From: CAYILR01 sp964364175
GTDB taxonomy: Bacteria > Bdellovibrionota > UBA1018
Reading direction: 5' to 3'
Assembly: GCA_964364175.1 (NCBI GenBank)
Contig: CAYILR010000007.1
Location: forward strand, 47,384 to 111,383
DNA: 64,000 bases
In this document: one piece after another, positions 10,125 to 18,281 of the stretch
Position numbering within the stretch: the first letter of the stretch is position 1
How the letters are laid out: each line of letters starts with the position of its first letter
Program-made: the position numbers and the translations under genes
Notes under the pieces: model-generated
Databases searched by the model: none
Seen by the model: the letters and a program-made list of their open reading frames with translations, nothing else
What the model was told of the DNA's origin: nothing

Positions 10125-11125
10125 TTTTGCTCCTGCTGTTGCAATTGATTCAACGTCCGATGAATACGGTTGAGAACTTCCCACGTCAACGCATCTGGTT
10201 CGGCCTTCAATGCCCATTGCTCATGAAAGTTTGCATCCGCACGACTCCGCAAAACCAATCCATAAGTCACGCCATATCGATTCATTCCCGCCGCCCAAGT
10301 TCCATACCATCTAGATAAACCTTCTGGAGAGCTGGATTTCATCGTCTCGATTAATTTGAGAGCCTCATCCGAGAGAACACGTTTGAGTGTGTAAACTGAA
10401 GCCTTTTCAAAAATCTTTTGATAGTACTTCGCTAGCGCCATGGGATCTGTGGGTGCGGTTAAAACTTCAGTTGCTTTGGGATGAGATTTTTTCTTTTTCT
10501 TTCCGAACTCGACCACCGAAACTCCTGCGGTCTGTCCTTGGATTTTCTGGCCGTCTTCTGTCCCCGCTCCAAGCTCCATTTCACTCATACTCATCATTGG
10601 AGCTAACGGCTCTGCGGATCGCGCTGTGAAATTGGTTTTCTCGGGAAGCAACATTTCGATATCCGCCAATTGCTCCACAAAAAAAACTAAAGCTCGCTCG
10701 GGAACAGGACCTGGATTGCGGGTTTCTAAATCACGATAGTGAGCTGAATGAGTAAATCCATTGTAAATCCCCTCAAAAGAAGAACCCTGATCCAAGCTCG
10801 CCAGATAACTTGAAAACAAGTCGCCTTCCCTGGGTTCCAGTCGGAAAATTACAAGAAACATTTCTCGTAGAAGTTCGGCATGGGCTTGGTGCCGTGATTC
10901 GGGTGGAACAGAGGCTCGCGCCGAAACAACGACCTTAGGAGCCGCTTCTTGCGAACGCCCTCCGGGCAAAACTCTCAGAATCGTAGCCCATTCTTTTTTT
11001 ATTTGTTCGGCGAAACCCTCGGGGCTGCCTCCTCCAGGAACTCCTGAGCAACCCGATAAAATTCCCATGGATAAAATAAAGCCTATTGAAAAAAATCCAC
11101 CGCAAATCTGCTTCATTTTTCTCAT
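10121..11125 (-). other. Possible separate lipoprotein gene inside the fused frame
   Basis: Starting at the ATG at 11125 (or the one at 11116, which has GGGGA 9 bases upstream) yields a 334-residue lipoprotein. It has a basic n-region, a hydrophobic h-region and the lipobox LSGC. It would be a self-sufficient protein if the preceding matrixin frame ended just before it. I list this as an alternative interpretation of the same bases, not as an additional gene. Confidence 0.45.
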
Positions 11126-11794
11126 TCCCCACATCATCAAAAAAACAGCCACAAACGTGAATAGTCGATCAGATCCGCCTGAGCCACCACTCGATCCATC
11201 CACACTCCTCACTGTTGCGCAGCCCAAAGGATACCGCGCAGAGTCCTCTGGATACAACTGTGCAAGCACGAATTTATCGTCAGTCGTAAGGATGCTCCCA
11301 CCCCGATAGCTCATCACCGCTTTGTTCACGACCGAATGCACAAGCCCTAGGCAATGTCCGATTTCGTGAAGAATAATCCCCTTGATCAGACTGTTGGCGC
11401 TTCGAGAGGGAATCTCCACGGTGCACTGCTGGATATAACCCGTGCTCGAATCCACGCTGACCCGAGCTTGCGCTCCCGCGAATGAATTCGAGAGCTCGCC
11501 CACCACATGAATCCAAATATCAGCATAGTTGGTGGCATTCGGATCATGACTGATGGAATCCAGTTTTTTGAACCGAATGTAGGCATCAGGCACACCTTGC
11601 CACTCCGAAAAACTGCTCTCCGCCAGCGCCTGAACCGTGTCATATCCAGAATCAATGTAAAACCTCACTTCCGGCGACTTCGAAGTGATATCCCAAACAC
11701 GGATCTTGTTCCCGACGGTTGGAATGGCTGAGGCTTCCCCGTTCACCCCCACGAAAAAAAACATGAGGAGTCCAATGGTGTTAGCTATAGGCAC
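10121..11794 (-). CDS. Matrixin-like metalloprotease joined in frame to a lipoprotein-like domain
   Basis: One uninterrupted frame holds what look like two exported proteins. The first (to about 11130) has a signal peptide (GLLMFFFVGVNGEASA) and a matrixin-type zinc site HEIGHCLGLVHSVVNKAVMSY, with the Met-turn. It ends in a Gly/Ser linker, a short hydrophobic segment LFTFVAVFLMMWGM and basic residues, like a C-terminal anchor. The second begins MRKMKQICGGFFSIGFILSM followed by a lipobox LSGC at about 11050, a textbook lipoprotein N-terminus, and continues into a hydrophilic domain I do not recognise. The start is uncertain: GTG 11794 gives a good signal peptide, but the frame is open to 11941 inside a palindrome. 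The stop overlaps the BKACE start (ATGA). Fusion, stop loss or a sequencing slip are all possible. Confidence 0.7.
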   Translation of the reverse strand: MPIANTIGLLMFFFVGVNGEASAIPTVGNKIRVWDITSKSPEVRFYIDSGYDTVQALAESSFSEWQGVPDAYIRFKKLDSISHDPNATNYADIWIHVVGELSNSFAGAQARVSVDSSTGYIQQCTVEIPSRSANSLIKGIILHEIGHCLGLVHSVVNKAVMSYRGGSILTTDDKFVLAQLYPEDSARYPLGCATVRSVDGSSGGSGGSDRLFTFVAVFLMMWGMRKMKQICGGFFSIGFILSMGILSGCSGVPGGGSPEGFAEQIKKEWATILRVLPGGRSQEAAPKVVVSARASVPPESRHQAHAELLREMFLVIFRLEPREGDLFSSYLASLDQGSSFEGIYNGFTHSAHYRDLETRNPGPVPERALVFFVEQLADIEMLLPEKTNFTARSAEPLAPMMSMSEMELGAGTEDGQKIQGQTAGVSVVEFGKKKKKSHPKATEVLTAPTDPMALAKYYQKIFEKASVYTLKRVLSDEALKLIETMKSSSPEGLSRWYGTWAAGMNRYGVTYGLVLRSRADANFHEQWALKAEPDALTWEVLNRIHRTLNQLQQQEQK

Positions 11795-11927
11795 AGGGTT
11801 AAGGGATTTTCTTATGCGAACTCGGGGGATCCACGCAAGCGGATGCGTCCCGCCACAGGCGGGTGCGTGTAAGACAAGGAGGTCGCGCCCCCGAAGTCGC
11901 ATAAAAAAATCCCCCACCCTGTGCCTA
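11788..11927. repeat. 140-bp imperfect palindrome (MITE-like)
   Basis: Both ends read TAGGCACAGGG inwards. The arms then stay similar for about 40 bases (left arm with TTATGCGAACTCGGGGG, right arm with TTATGCGACTTCGGGGG when reversed). A smaller hairpin (CCCGCC/GGCGGG near 11846-11863) lies in the centre. The element fills the gap between a barrel-like gene and the matrixin gene and may overlap the latter's start. No transposase is present. It could be a miniature inverted-repeat element or a large RNA hairpin. Confidence 0.75.
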
Positions 11928-11930
11928 CTT

Positions 11931-12398
11931 CTAAAAAGCAATCGCTACCCCCAATGTATAAATAGGATACACAATTGCTCTCGGGAAAAGTACTGCGGCA
12001 TAGGTATCCATTCGTACTCCCCACTCGATTCCAAAAAGTCGAATGAGCCGCAAGTTCAATCCCATTCCTCCCATCAGAGCAGTATATCCAGTGAATCTGC
12101 TGACCCCAACAGCCATGTGCGGAACGAAAAAGCCATATTCATTCAAATCTTTCCTGACTGCGATGCCCAAGCCCCCAATGGTGCTGTACATGAATTCAAC
12201 CATTTTGTAGCGATACCGAAGTCCCATCCCTCTGACTCCACCCGCATTGGAATCCAGACCGCGAAAGTGAAATGAGATTTCGTGTTTGGGCGGCAAGATG
12301 CTCGATCGAGTGCTTCGAGCTGCCTCTGCGCTCTGCAAAGTCAGCAAGCTGATCCACATCAGCATAAAAATCTGGAGGGACGTTCTAAAAGTGAACAT
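11931..12398 (-). CDS. Small exported barrel-like protein, unknown function
   Basis: A 155-residue protein with a signal peptide (residues 1 to about 26, hydrophobic FMLMWISLLTLQSAEA). The mature part alternates short amphipathic strands (EISFHFRGL, MGLRYRYKMVEFMYSTIGG, GIEWGVRMDTYAAVLF) and ends in Phe after YPIYTLGVAIAF. Such an ending is common in outer-membrane barrels. I do not recognise the family. The gene overlaps the end of the preceding barrel-like gene by 14 bp. That gene in turn overlaps a nucleoside-type ABC permease, so both are probably expressed with the transporter. A role as an outer-membrane partner in uptake is an inference from position only. It is followed by the 140-bp palindrome. 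Confidence 0.6.
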   Translation of the reverse strand: MFTFRTSLQIFMLMWISLLTLQSAEAARSTRSSILPPKHEISFHFRGLDSNAGGVRGMGLRYRYKMVEFMYSTIGGLGIAVRKDLNEYGFFVPHMAVGVSRFTGYTALMGGMGLNLRLIRLFGIEWGVRMDTYAAVLFPRAIVYPIYTLGVAIAF

Positions 12399-12882
12399 AG
12401 AATCCCCCGAAAAAATTAATCATGGGCCAAACTGTAAAAAAAGTCAGCTCGCGCGGATCATAAACTCCCACCAGATTCATCACACAAGCATCCAACCCAA
12501 AAGCCTCGGGACCCATCTTCAATCCAGCCTTGGTCATCAGGGACGGAACCCAACCTGCTTGTACTCCAACCCGATCGACATAAACTGCAACAGAGCCACC
12601 CACGTAGGGAGTGAAAAATGCATCTCGAGTCAAATCCCACTCCAGCCCTGCTCCCCCAAATGCAATAATCTGCCTGACTCCATGTGAAACGTAGGGTTTC
12701 ACTCCGCCAAAATCGATGACGAAATGCCCACGATCTTCTCCAAATCTGAGTCGTGTTGCATAACCCAGGTAATGGTAATTTGAATCCGGTAGGTGAATTG
12801 CGCCGACATCACCCACCCATTCGACTGCATAGCTCGTTGTATTTAATCCAGCCCAACTCATGAGCAAGACTAGAAAAATCAT
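12385..12882 (-). CDS. Small exported barrel-like protein linked to an ABC transporter operon
   Basis: A 165-residue exported protein with signal peptide MIFLVLLMSWAGLNTTSYA. The mature sequence has alternating aromatic strands (YLGYATRLRFG, GHFVIDFGGVKPYV, FFTPYVGGSVAVYVDRVGVQ) and ends FFGGFYVHF, consistent with a small outer-membrane barrel. Its ATG overlaps the stop of the upstream ABC permease as ATGA, so translation is coupled. The next gene overlaps its 3' end by 14 bp and is similar in size and type, although the two sequences are not obviously homologous. I cannot name the family. The coupling suggests a channel or accessory for the substrate of the transporter, which would need experimental support. 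Confidence 0.6.
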   Translation of the reverse strand: MIFLVLLMSWAGLNTTSYAVEWVGDVGAIHLPDSNYHYLGYATRLRFGEDRGHFVIDFGGVKPYVSHGVRQIIAFGGAGLEWDLTRDAFFTPYVGGSVAVYVDRVGVQAGWVPSLMTKAGLKMGPEAFGLDACVMNLVGVYDPRELTFFTVWPMINFFGGFYVHF

Positions 12883-13751
12883 CCACTACTCCACGGATGA
12901 CTCTTCAAAGCCGAAGGTGCACGCGAGCGTCCGACCCAACCCACGACGAAAAACAAAGTCACAACGTATGGCAAAACCTGAATCGCTTGGGCTGGAATCA
13001 ATGATGCAAAATCACCTAAAACATTGGGCAGGCGAATTTGCGCTGCTTCTGCAGCAGCAAAAAGCAAGCACGCAAGCGCCGCTGGCAACGGACGCCATTT
13101 GCCAAAAATCAAAGCGGCCAAAGCCATGAAGCCACGACCCGCCGTCATGTTGCGTGAATATCCAGACGACAATAGGATCGATAAAGTCATTCCGCCCATC
13201 GCTGCCATTGCACCACTGGCGAGCACAGAGATCCACTGAATTTTCCGCACAGAAATTCCAGCTGATTCAAGTGCGGCAGGCTTTTCTCCCGCAAACTGAT
13301 GCCAGAGCCCCATCGGAGTAAAGCTGGATCCGTACTGCAAAACTGCCACGACACCCCAAGCTCCAACGATCATCCAAAAATCTAAATTCATCCCGACCGC
13401 TAATGACGGCGTTGAGCCTGTTACTCCAAAAAAAATCTTACAGAAGAACGGAACGGTGCCCGCAGCCAAAAGATTGATCGCCGTTCCACCCACAATTGTA
13501 TCCACTCTGAACTGCAGCACAAACAATCCATAAATCGCTGCGAAAACTACACCAGCAAGACCAGCCGCAACGATGCCAAAAAACAGCGACCCTGTGTAAA
13601 CTGTTGCCGCGGCCGCAGCAAAAGCCCCCACCAGCATCAGGCCTTCCAGCGCAATATTGACCACTCCTGCACGCTCGCTGAGAAATCCGCCCATGGCCGC
13701 AAAAATCAGCGGTGTCGAAAGCCTGAGAACAGAGAACAGAAAATCAAGCAC
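12879..13751 (-). CDS. Nucleoside-type ABC transporter permease (second permease)
   Basis: A 290-residue inner-membrane permease of the BPD_transp_2 type. Hydrophobic helices alternate with the conserved loop AAMGGFLSERAGVVNIALEGLMLVGAF near the N-terminus. Later come RVDTIVGGTAINLLAAG, ESAGISVRKIQWISVLASG and GRGFMALAALIFGKWRP. This matches the second permease of nucleoside (BmpABC/YufQ-like) importers. The open frame extends to 13892, but the GTG at 13751 has GGGGAGGA about 6 bases upstream and overlaps the first permease's stop by 8 bp, so I use it. It works with the other permease, the double ATPase and the BMP binding protein of the same operon. Its stop overlaps the start of a barrel-like gene. 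Confidence 0.87.
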   Translation of the reverse strand: MLDFLFSVLRLSTPLIFAAMGGFLSERAGVVNIALEGLMLVGAFAAAAATVYTGSLFFGIVAAGLAGVVFAAIYGLFVLQFRVDTIVGGTAINLLAAGTVPFFCKIFFGVTGSTPSLAVGMNLDFWMIVGAWGVVAVLQYGSSFTPMGLWHQFAGEKPAALESAGISVRKIQWISVLASGAMAAMGGMTLSILLSSGYSRNMTAGRGFMALAALIFGKWRPLPAALACLLFAAAEAAQIRLPNVLGDFASLIPAQAIQVLPYVVTLFFVVGWVGRSRAPSALKSHPWSSG

Positions 13752-14868
13752 GCTTCCGTCCTCCCCTTCGCATCCTGCTCGGGGCAGTGCTTTCGCACTG
13801 TCGGAGGTCTCCGCTCCTGCTTCGTCCTCCCCATCGAGCAGGTAATTTGAGAAGTGGCTCGCGCCACGATATCTGAAACTGAGCCGACACAAAAAGAATA
13901 ATCAATGCTTGAAATATATCTGAAACCTCCCGAGTTACCCTCTCGGTTTCCAAATCCAAATCCGAAGCGCCTTTGTGAAGAGCTCCGAAGAGCAGTGCTG
14001 AAAACAGAATCCCTATCGGGTGATTTCCTCCGAGTAATGCCACTGCGATTCCCAGAAAACCATACCCAGGAGAAAACTCGAGGCGATACTTCCCCGCATT
14101 CCCCAAAACCTCAGCAACACCCACCATCCCCGCCAAAGCACCCGCCCACATCATCGCAGTAATCTTGATCCTCGCGGGATTGATTCCAGAAAACTCACAC
14201 GCAGTTTCGTTCTGACCCACTGAACGAAGCACAAAACCCAAACGAGTTCTGAAAAACATGATCCCCATGACCCCTAAGGCAAAAGCTGCAACTCCCAACA
14301 TCGGACCTACAGGTGCACCTTGAAAAAAACTCCAAAAAGAAAATCGATAGGCCGAAGCCAGTTCTAGAGTTTCCGGATATTGACTGCTGGTATTTTTAAG
14401 TGGGTTGAGCGTCAACCAGCTGCAGATCGCTGCTGCGATGAAATTCAGCATGATCGTGACGATCACCTCATGCCCACCTCGCTTGGCTCGAATCCAGCCT
14501 GCGATTCCTGCCCAAGCAGCTCCTGCTGTCATCGCTGCCAGTGCAGCACCCAGCGGAGCCAACGGAAACGGCAAACCAGGAAAACACACGCCAAAAATCA
14601 CGGCTGTGATCGCCGCGATGTTCAGCTGTCCCTCCGCTCCAATATTAAACAATCCAGATTGAAATGCAGTTGCAACTGACAATCCTACAAAAACAAGCGG
14701 AACGGCAAAGGACAAAGTCATCCCGAAGTCATAAGGGGAGCCAAACGCACTCCGAGCCAGGATCTGGAGCACGTGCAAAGGATTCTCTCCGGAGAAAGTT
14801 GTGAAAACCAATCCCACGGCAAGGGCGAGGATGAGGGCTAGAATTTTTCCCGAGGCTATCCGAATCAT
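13744..14868 (-). CDS. Nucleoside-type ABC transporter permease (first permease)
   Basis: A 374-residue permease of the same family, matching the larger first permease of nucleoside importers. Conserved segments include LVFVGLSVATAFQSGLFNIGAEGQLNIAA, AGWIRAKRGGHEVIVTIMLNFIA, the EAA-like SVGQNETACEFSGINPARIK and EFSPGYGFLGIAVALLGGNHPIGI. About nine hydrophobic segments are visible. The last 35 residues are unusually basic and serine-rich (RWGGRSRSGDLRQCES and onwards) and do not look like the family; they may be a tail gained by drift. A 14-nt hairpin repeat that recurs at the right end of the window lies in this gene and encodes SWREP. The start overlaps the ATPase stop by 4 bp. Confidence 0.87.
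   Translation of the reverse strand: MIRIASGKILALILALAVGLVFTTFSGENPLHVLQILARSAFGSPYDFGMTLSFAVPLVFVGLSVATAFQSGLFNIGAEGQLNIAAITAVIFGVCFPGLPFPLAPLGAALAAMTAGAAWAGIAGWIRAKRGGHEVIVTIMLNFIAAAICSWLTLNPLKNTSSQYPETLELASAYRFSFWSFFQGAPVGPMLGVAAFALGVMGIMFFRTRLGFVLRSVGQNETACEFSGINPARIKITAMMWAGALAGMVGVAEVLGNAGKYRLEFSPGYGFLGIAVALLGGNHPIGILFSALLFGALHKGASDLDLETERVTREVSDIFQALIILFVSAQFQISWREPLLKLPARWGGRSRSGDLRQCESTAPSRMRRGGRKRA
13854..13867 (-). repeat. Hairpin repeat copy inside permease gene
   Basis: On the minus strand this reads GTGGCGCGAGCCAC, a 5-bp stem with a GCGA loop. It is preceded by ATC and followed by T, as in the copy at 62416. It is in coding sequence (ISWREPL). Confidence 0.5.
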
Positions 14869-16301
14869 TGGTTATTCCCCCCGCCACCCATCGCCAGTCC
14901 CAACTCAGTTTCCGTTACAGCAGCAGCACGGTGATCAAACTCCGCAACGAATTTGCCACGCGACATCACTAGGATCCGGTCAGAGAGTTTAAGAATTTCA
15001 TCCAAGTCCGACGAAACTAACAGCACTCCCGCCCCATTCGTCGCAGCTTCAGTAATTTTTTTATGAATAAATTCTATCGCTCCCAAATCGACTCCGCGCG
15101 TGGGTTGCGCAGCGAGAATCAGTTTGGGTTTTCGGGCAAACTCTCGAGCCAGAATCAGCTTTTGCTGATTTCCACCCGACAACGAACCCGCACGCAGCAA
15201 AGGCTCCGCTGGCCGAATATCCCACTCCTGCAAGGCAAGCTTGAGCTGAGCACGAAGATTTTTTCTTCGGATCCAACCCCTGGAAAAAAAACCGGGGAGA
15301 TCGAGATTCCCCAGCAGAAAACAATCCTCCACCGTCGCATCCGGCAACAACGCTTGTCCCAGACGATCCTCTGGAATGACAGCAGTCTCGGAGTCCCGCC
15401 TCAAAGCCAAACTGCGAATCAAATCAGACTGCCCATTTCCCTCCACCCCAGCGATCCCCACAATCTCGCCCGGAAAAACATCCAGCCTCGGATTTTGAAC
15501 TGACAGAACGGGCTTCTGCCCATGAGTTTTTCCTGCCTTCTGAATCTGCCCAGAAATCTTTCTTCCCACCATCATCTCAGCCAATTGATCGATCGACACA
15601 TCTCGAGTTTGCGCTGTCTTCACAACACGCCCGCCTCGCAAAACGGTGACTTCATCCGTCAGCTGCATCACCTCTTTGAGTTTGTGAGTGATGATCAAAA
15701 TCGTCTTGCCTTGCTTTTTGAGATCTCGAAGCTGATCGAAAAAAGAAAGAATCTCTTGCGGAGACAACACAGCCGTCGGCTCATCCAGAATCAACAAATC
15801 TAAATCCAAATCGAGCAATTTCAAAATCTCTATTCTTTGTTGAACACCAATCGCTTGATCCTCCACAGGACGAGTCCACTCGACCAGCATTCGAGTTTTT
15901 GAAGAGAGCGCGTCTAGTTTTTTCCGGATTTCCTGCCTGGGGATTCGACGCCATCTCGACACACCCTCATGTCCCAGGATCACATTGTCGAGCGCACTGT
16001 AGGGTCCCGCCAACATAAAATGTTGGTGAACCATTCCGATGCCGGCATGCATGGCATCACGAGGAGACTTCCAAAAACGCGCCATTGGCTTGTTTATCGT
16101 GGCGTGAGCCACTGACCCATTCCAAAAAATCTTACCCTCAGTCGGTTGAATGAGCCCGCAAATGATCTTTGCCAGAGTCGATTTTCCAGCTCCATTCTCG
16201 CCAACCAAACCATGAATCGTGCCTTTTTGTATTTTCAGGCAGATCTGATCATTCGCAAGGAAATCGCCGTATCGTTGAGTAATGCCTTGAAGCTCCAGCA
16301 C
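14865..16301 (-). CDS. Nucleoside-type ABC transporter ATP-binding protein (two ABC domains)
   Basis: A 478-residue protein with two ABC domains, as in sugar and nucleoside importers. Domain 1 has Walker A GENGAGKST (about residues 35-43), Walker B LLILDEPTAVLSPQE and the H-loop ITHKL. Domain 2 begins near residue 265. It has a relaxed Walker A (GVEGNGQSDL), a clear signature LSGGNQQKLILARE and a Walker-B-like LILAAQPTRGVDLG, in which the usual Asp-Glu pair is missing. This asymmetry is normal for the family. The start is a GTG 9 bp after the BMP gene. A near-copy of the 14-nt hairpin repeat lies inside at 16099-16112. It energises uptake through the two downstream permeases. Confidence 0.9.
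   Translation of the reverse strand: MLELQGITQRYGDFLANDQICLKIQKGTIHGLVGENGAGKSTLAKIICGLIQPTEGKIFWNGSVAHATINKPMARFWKSPRDAMHAGIGMVHQHFMLAGPYSALDNVILGHEGVSRWRRIPRQEIRKKLDALSSKTRMLVEWTRPVEDQAIGVQQRIEILKLLDLDLDLLILDEPTAVLSPQEILSFFDQLRDLKKQGKTILIITHKLKEVMQLTDEVTVLRGGRVVKTAQTRDVSIDQLAEMMVGRKISGQIQKAGKTHGQKPVLSVQNPRLDVFPGEIVGIAGVEGNGQSDLIRSLALRRDSETAVIPEDRLGQALLPDATVEDCFLLGNLDLPGFFSRGWIRRKNLRAQLKLALQEWDIRPAEPLLRAGSLSGGNQQKLILAREFARKPKLILAAQPTRGVDLGAIEFIHKKITEAATNGAGVLLVSSDLDEILKLSDRILVMSRGKFVAEFDHRAAAVTETELGLAMGGGGNNQ
16099..16112 (+). repeat. Hairpin repeat near-copy inside ABC ATPase gene
   Basis: The plus strand reads GTGGCGTGAGCCAC, one base different from the copies at 62416 and 62443. It shares the flanks TTATC (with the 62416 copy) and TGAC (with the 62443 copy). 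It lies within the coding sequence of the ATPase on the opposite strand. Confidence 0.45.
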
Positions 16302-16310
16302 GCGAGTCGC

Positions 16311-17300
16311 TCACTTTTTCTGTGTTTGATAATAATCCGGGACTTGAATTTTCCCTGCAATGATCTGCGCCTTCAATTCATCCGCTTTTTTGCGTATCGC
16401 AGGCGAAAGGATTTTTTCATTGTATGAATCGACTGCGTAGCCGATGCCTTGATTCTGCAGTCCAAACCGGTTCACGCCCGCAAGAAACTTGCCCTGCTGC
16501 GCTTCTACACAAGATTCGTAGACTGCATTGTCCACTCGTTTCAGCATGCTGGTGAGAACCCGGCCCGGACGGACCCAGTTCTGATTTGAATCGACCCCAA
16601 TCGCGAATTTCTTCTTCTCCTCCGCAGCATCAAATAATCCCATGCTCGACGCTCCAGCTGCGCTGAAAATCACATCCGCCCCTGCGTTGTACTGAGCCAA
16701 TGCCAGCTCCTTCATTTTGGGGGGATTGTTCCAGGCATCGCCCGTGACTCCTACATAGGCAGTGTAGACTTGAATCTGAGGATTGACCTTTTTTGCGCCC
16801 GCCTCGTAACCCATTTGAAAGCGGCGAATCAGCGGAATTTCCATCCCCCCAATAAATCCGATTTTTCCTGTCTTGCTCGTCATCGCAGCAATTGCTCCCA
16901 CCAGGTAGGAGCCCTGATGCTCCTCGAAAATCAGAGATTTGACATTCGGAGCATCCACCTGAGCATCCACGATCACAAAATTTTTCTTGGGGAAATATCC
17001 TGCCACCTTTTGAATCGCGTCTTTCTGTCCAACTCCGATCGCAATCACCAGGTCATAGTCCTTTTGAGCAAACGCCCGAAGCAAGTGCTCAAAGGAATGA
17101 TCATCTTTGGCCTCGACATACTTGTACTGAATCCCTTTTTCTTTTTGGGCCCTTGAAACCCCCTCAAAAGCGGACGCATTAAAGGATTTATCGTCCTTTC
17201 CCCCCTTGTCCATCACCAGTCCGACTCTGAAATCAGCCGCCCGAATTTGGGCTGAAAAAAGGAACAAAACACTGCAAATACAAATATTTACATAATTCAT
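16311..17300 (-). CDS. BMP-family periplasmic substrate-binding protein (nucleoside importer)
   Basis: A 329-residue binding protein of the BMP/PnrA family, which binds purine nucleosides in characterised cases. The signal peptide covers residues 1 to about 21 (ICICSVLFLFSAQIRA). No lipobox cysteine sits at the cleavage site, so a soluble periplasmic form is likely. Family blocks are FRVGLVMDKGGKDDKSFNA, YDLVIAIGVGQKDAIQ, NFVIVDA, LIFEEHQGSYLVGAIAAM, KIGFIGGMEIPLIRRFQMGYEAG and ADVIFSAAGASSMGLFDAA. The frame continues upstream to 17384, but the ATG at 17300 gives the proper signal peptide. It is the first gene of the operon that continues through the ATPase and both permeases. The divergent activator-like gene begins 101 bp away. 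Confidence 0.9.
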   Translation of the reverse strand: MNYVNICICSVLFLFSAQIRAADFRVGLVMDKGGKDDKSFNASAFEGVSRAQKEKGIQYKYVEAKDDHSFEHLLRAFAQKDYDLVIAIGVGQKDAIQKVAGYFPKKNFVIVDAQVDAPNVKSLIFEEHQGSYLVGAIAAMTSKTGKIGFIGGMEIPLIRRFQMGYEAGAKKVNPQIQVYTAYVGVTGDAWNNPPKMKELALAQYNAGADVIFSAAGASSMGLFDAAEEKKKFAIGVDSNQNWVRPGRVLTSMLKRVDNAVYESCVEAQQGKFLAGVNRFGLQNQGIGYAVDSYNEKILSPAIRKKADELKAQIIAGKIQVPDYYQTQKK

Positions 17301-17401
17301 AGATAATTCAAAACCCTCGCTCGCCGAGCATCCTACAACAGAGCCACCCGGATTGACTATCTTAGGTTGATTAAATTCACGCAATGCGTTAAAAGATAAG
17401 A

Positions 17402-18262
17402 ATGGAAATGGTTCATTTTATCCCCTCAGACCAACGTCGGTTAGCCATGAGCGCAGCCCTGTCCGATCCGGACCCAGTTCTGATCAGCGGCGCCAGTGGG
17501 ACTGGAAAAAGCGCCATGGGCAAGTGGATTCACCTCAATAGTCCCCGATCCACCAAATCTCTGATGACCTATGTGAATAACAAAGCTCTTGCAGAACAAC
17601 TTTACGCAGCTCAAGGGGGGGCGTTCTTCATCCCTGAAATCACCAATATTCCTTTAGGCGAACAAAAACAGCTCTATGACTTCATTAAAACCCGATCCCT
17701 ACCCCACCCTGAAAATCCGGGTCTAAAAGCATTGATCAACGTCAGAATCATCGCTGGCACGGAACACGATTTGAACAACCGCGCTCAAGCCGGGATGTTC
17801 AATGCGGAGCTTCTCGCTCGTTTCAAAGCCAATCATCTCGAAATGCCACGGCTCAGCGACAGATTAGAAGAATTTGAAGACATTACCGATGAACTCCTCA
17901 AAGAAATCACGAGAGAAACACACAAAAATCACATCCAGGAAATCTCTCCCGCAGCCTTAGATATCCTGAAGAGCTACGACTGGCCCGCTAATTTGCGAGA
18001 ACTCAGAAACACATTGAGAATGGCCGTTGTACATGCAGAGGGTGACACCATCGAAGCGTCAGATATCCCGGATCTCAACTCTCGAAAGATGGATCTGAGA
18101 GCAACTCGGGAAGAATTTGAAAAAATCTATCTCGTCGAGCTTTTCAAGACATTCGATTGGGATCTAGAAAAAGTGGGTAAGAATATTCAAATGGAACGTT
18201 CAGTCCTGCTTGAGAAAGCAAAGCGACACGGCATTCTCGCACCGGCCCACAACAAAGCCTGA
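17402..18262 (+). CDS. Degenerate sigma-54 activator-like AAA+ protein lacking the GAFTGA loop
   Basis: A 286-residue protein resembling the AAA+ and DNA-binding parts of NtrC-type activators, without a receiver domain. Walker A GASGTGKSAMGKWIH is at residues 30-44. The Walker B segment GGAFFIPEI (72-80) has Pro where the catalytic Asp belongs. Only about 35 residues separate the two, and the GAFTGA loop that contacts sigma-54 is absent. Later family motifs remain: VRIIAGTEHDL, the LLARF arginine-finger region and YDWPANLRELRNTLR. A Fis-type helix-turn-helix ends the protein (DLEKVGKNIQMERSVLLEKA). It probably binds DNA but should not activate sigma-54 in the standard way. It is divergent from the nucleoside importer. 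A repressor or anti-activator role is an inference. Confidence 0.8.
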   Translation: MEMVHFIPSDQRRLAMSAALSDPDPVLISGASGTGKSAMGKWIHLNSPRSTKSLMTYVNNKALAEQLYAAQGGAFFIPEITNIPLGEQKQLYDFIKTRSLPHPENPGLKALINVRIIAGTEHDLNNRAQAGMFNAELLARFKANHLEMPRLSDRLEEFEDITDELLKEITRETHKNHIQEISPAALDILKSYDWPANLRELRNTLRMAVVHAEGDTIEASDIPDLNSRKMDLRATREEFEKIYLVELFKTFDWDLEKVGKNIQMERSVLLEKAKRHGILAPAHNKA

Positions 18263-18281
18263 AGCTTACAGAGACGCTCAG

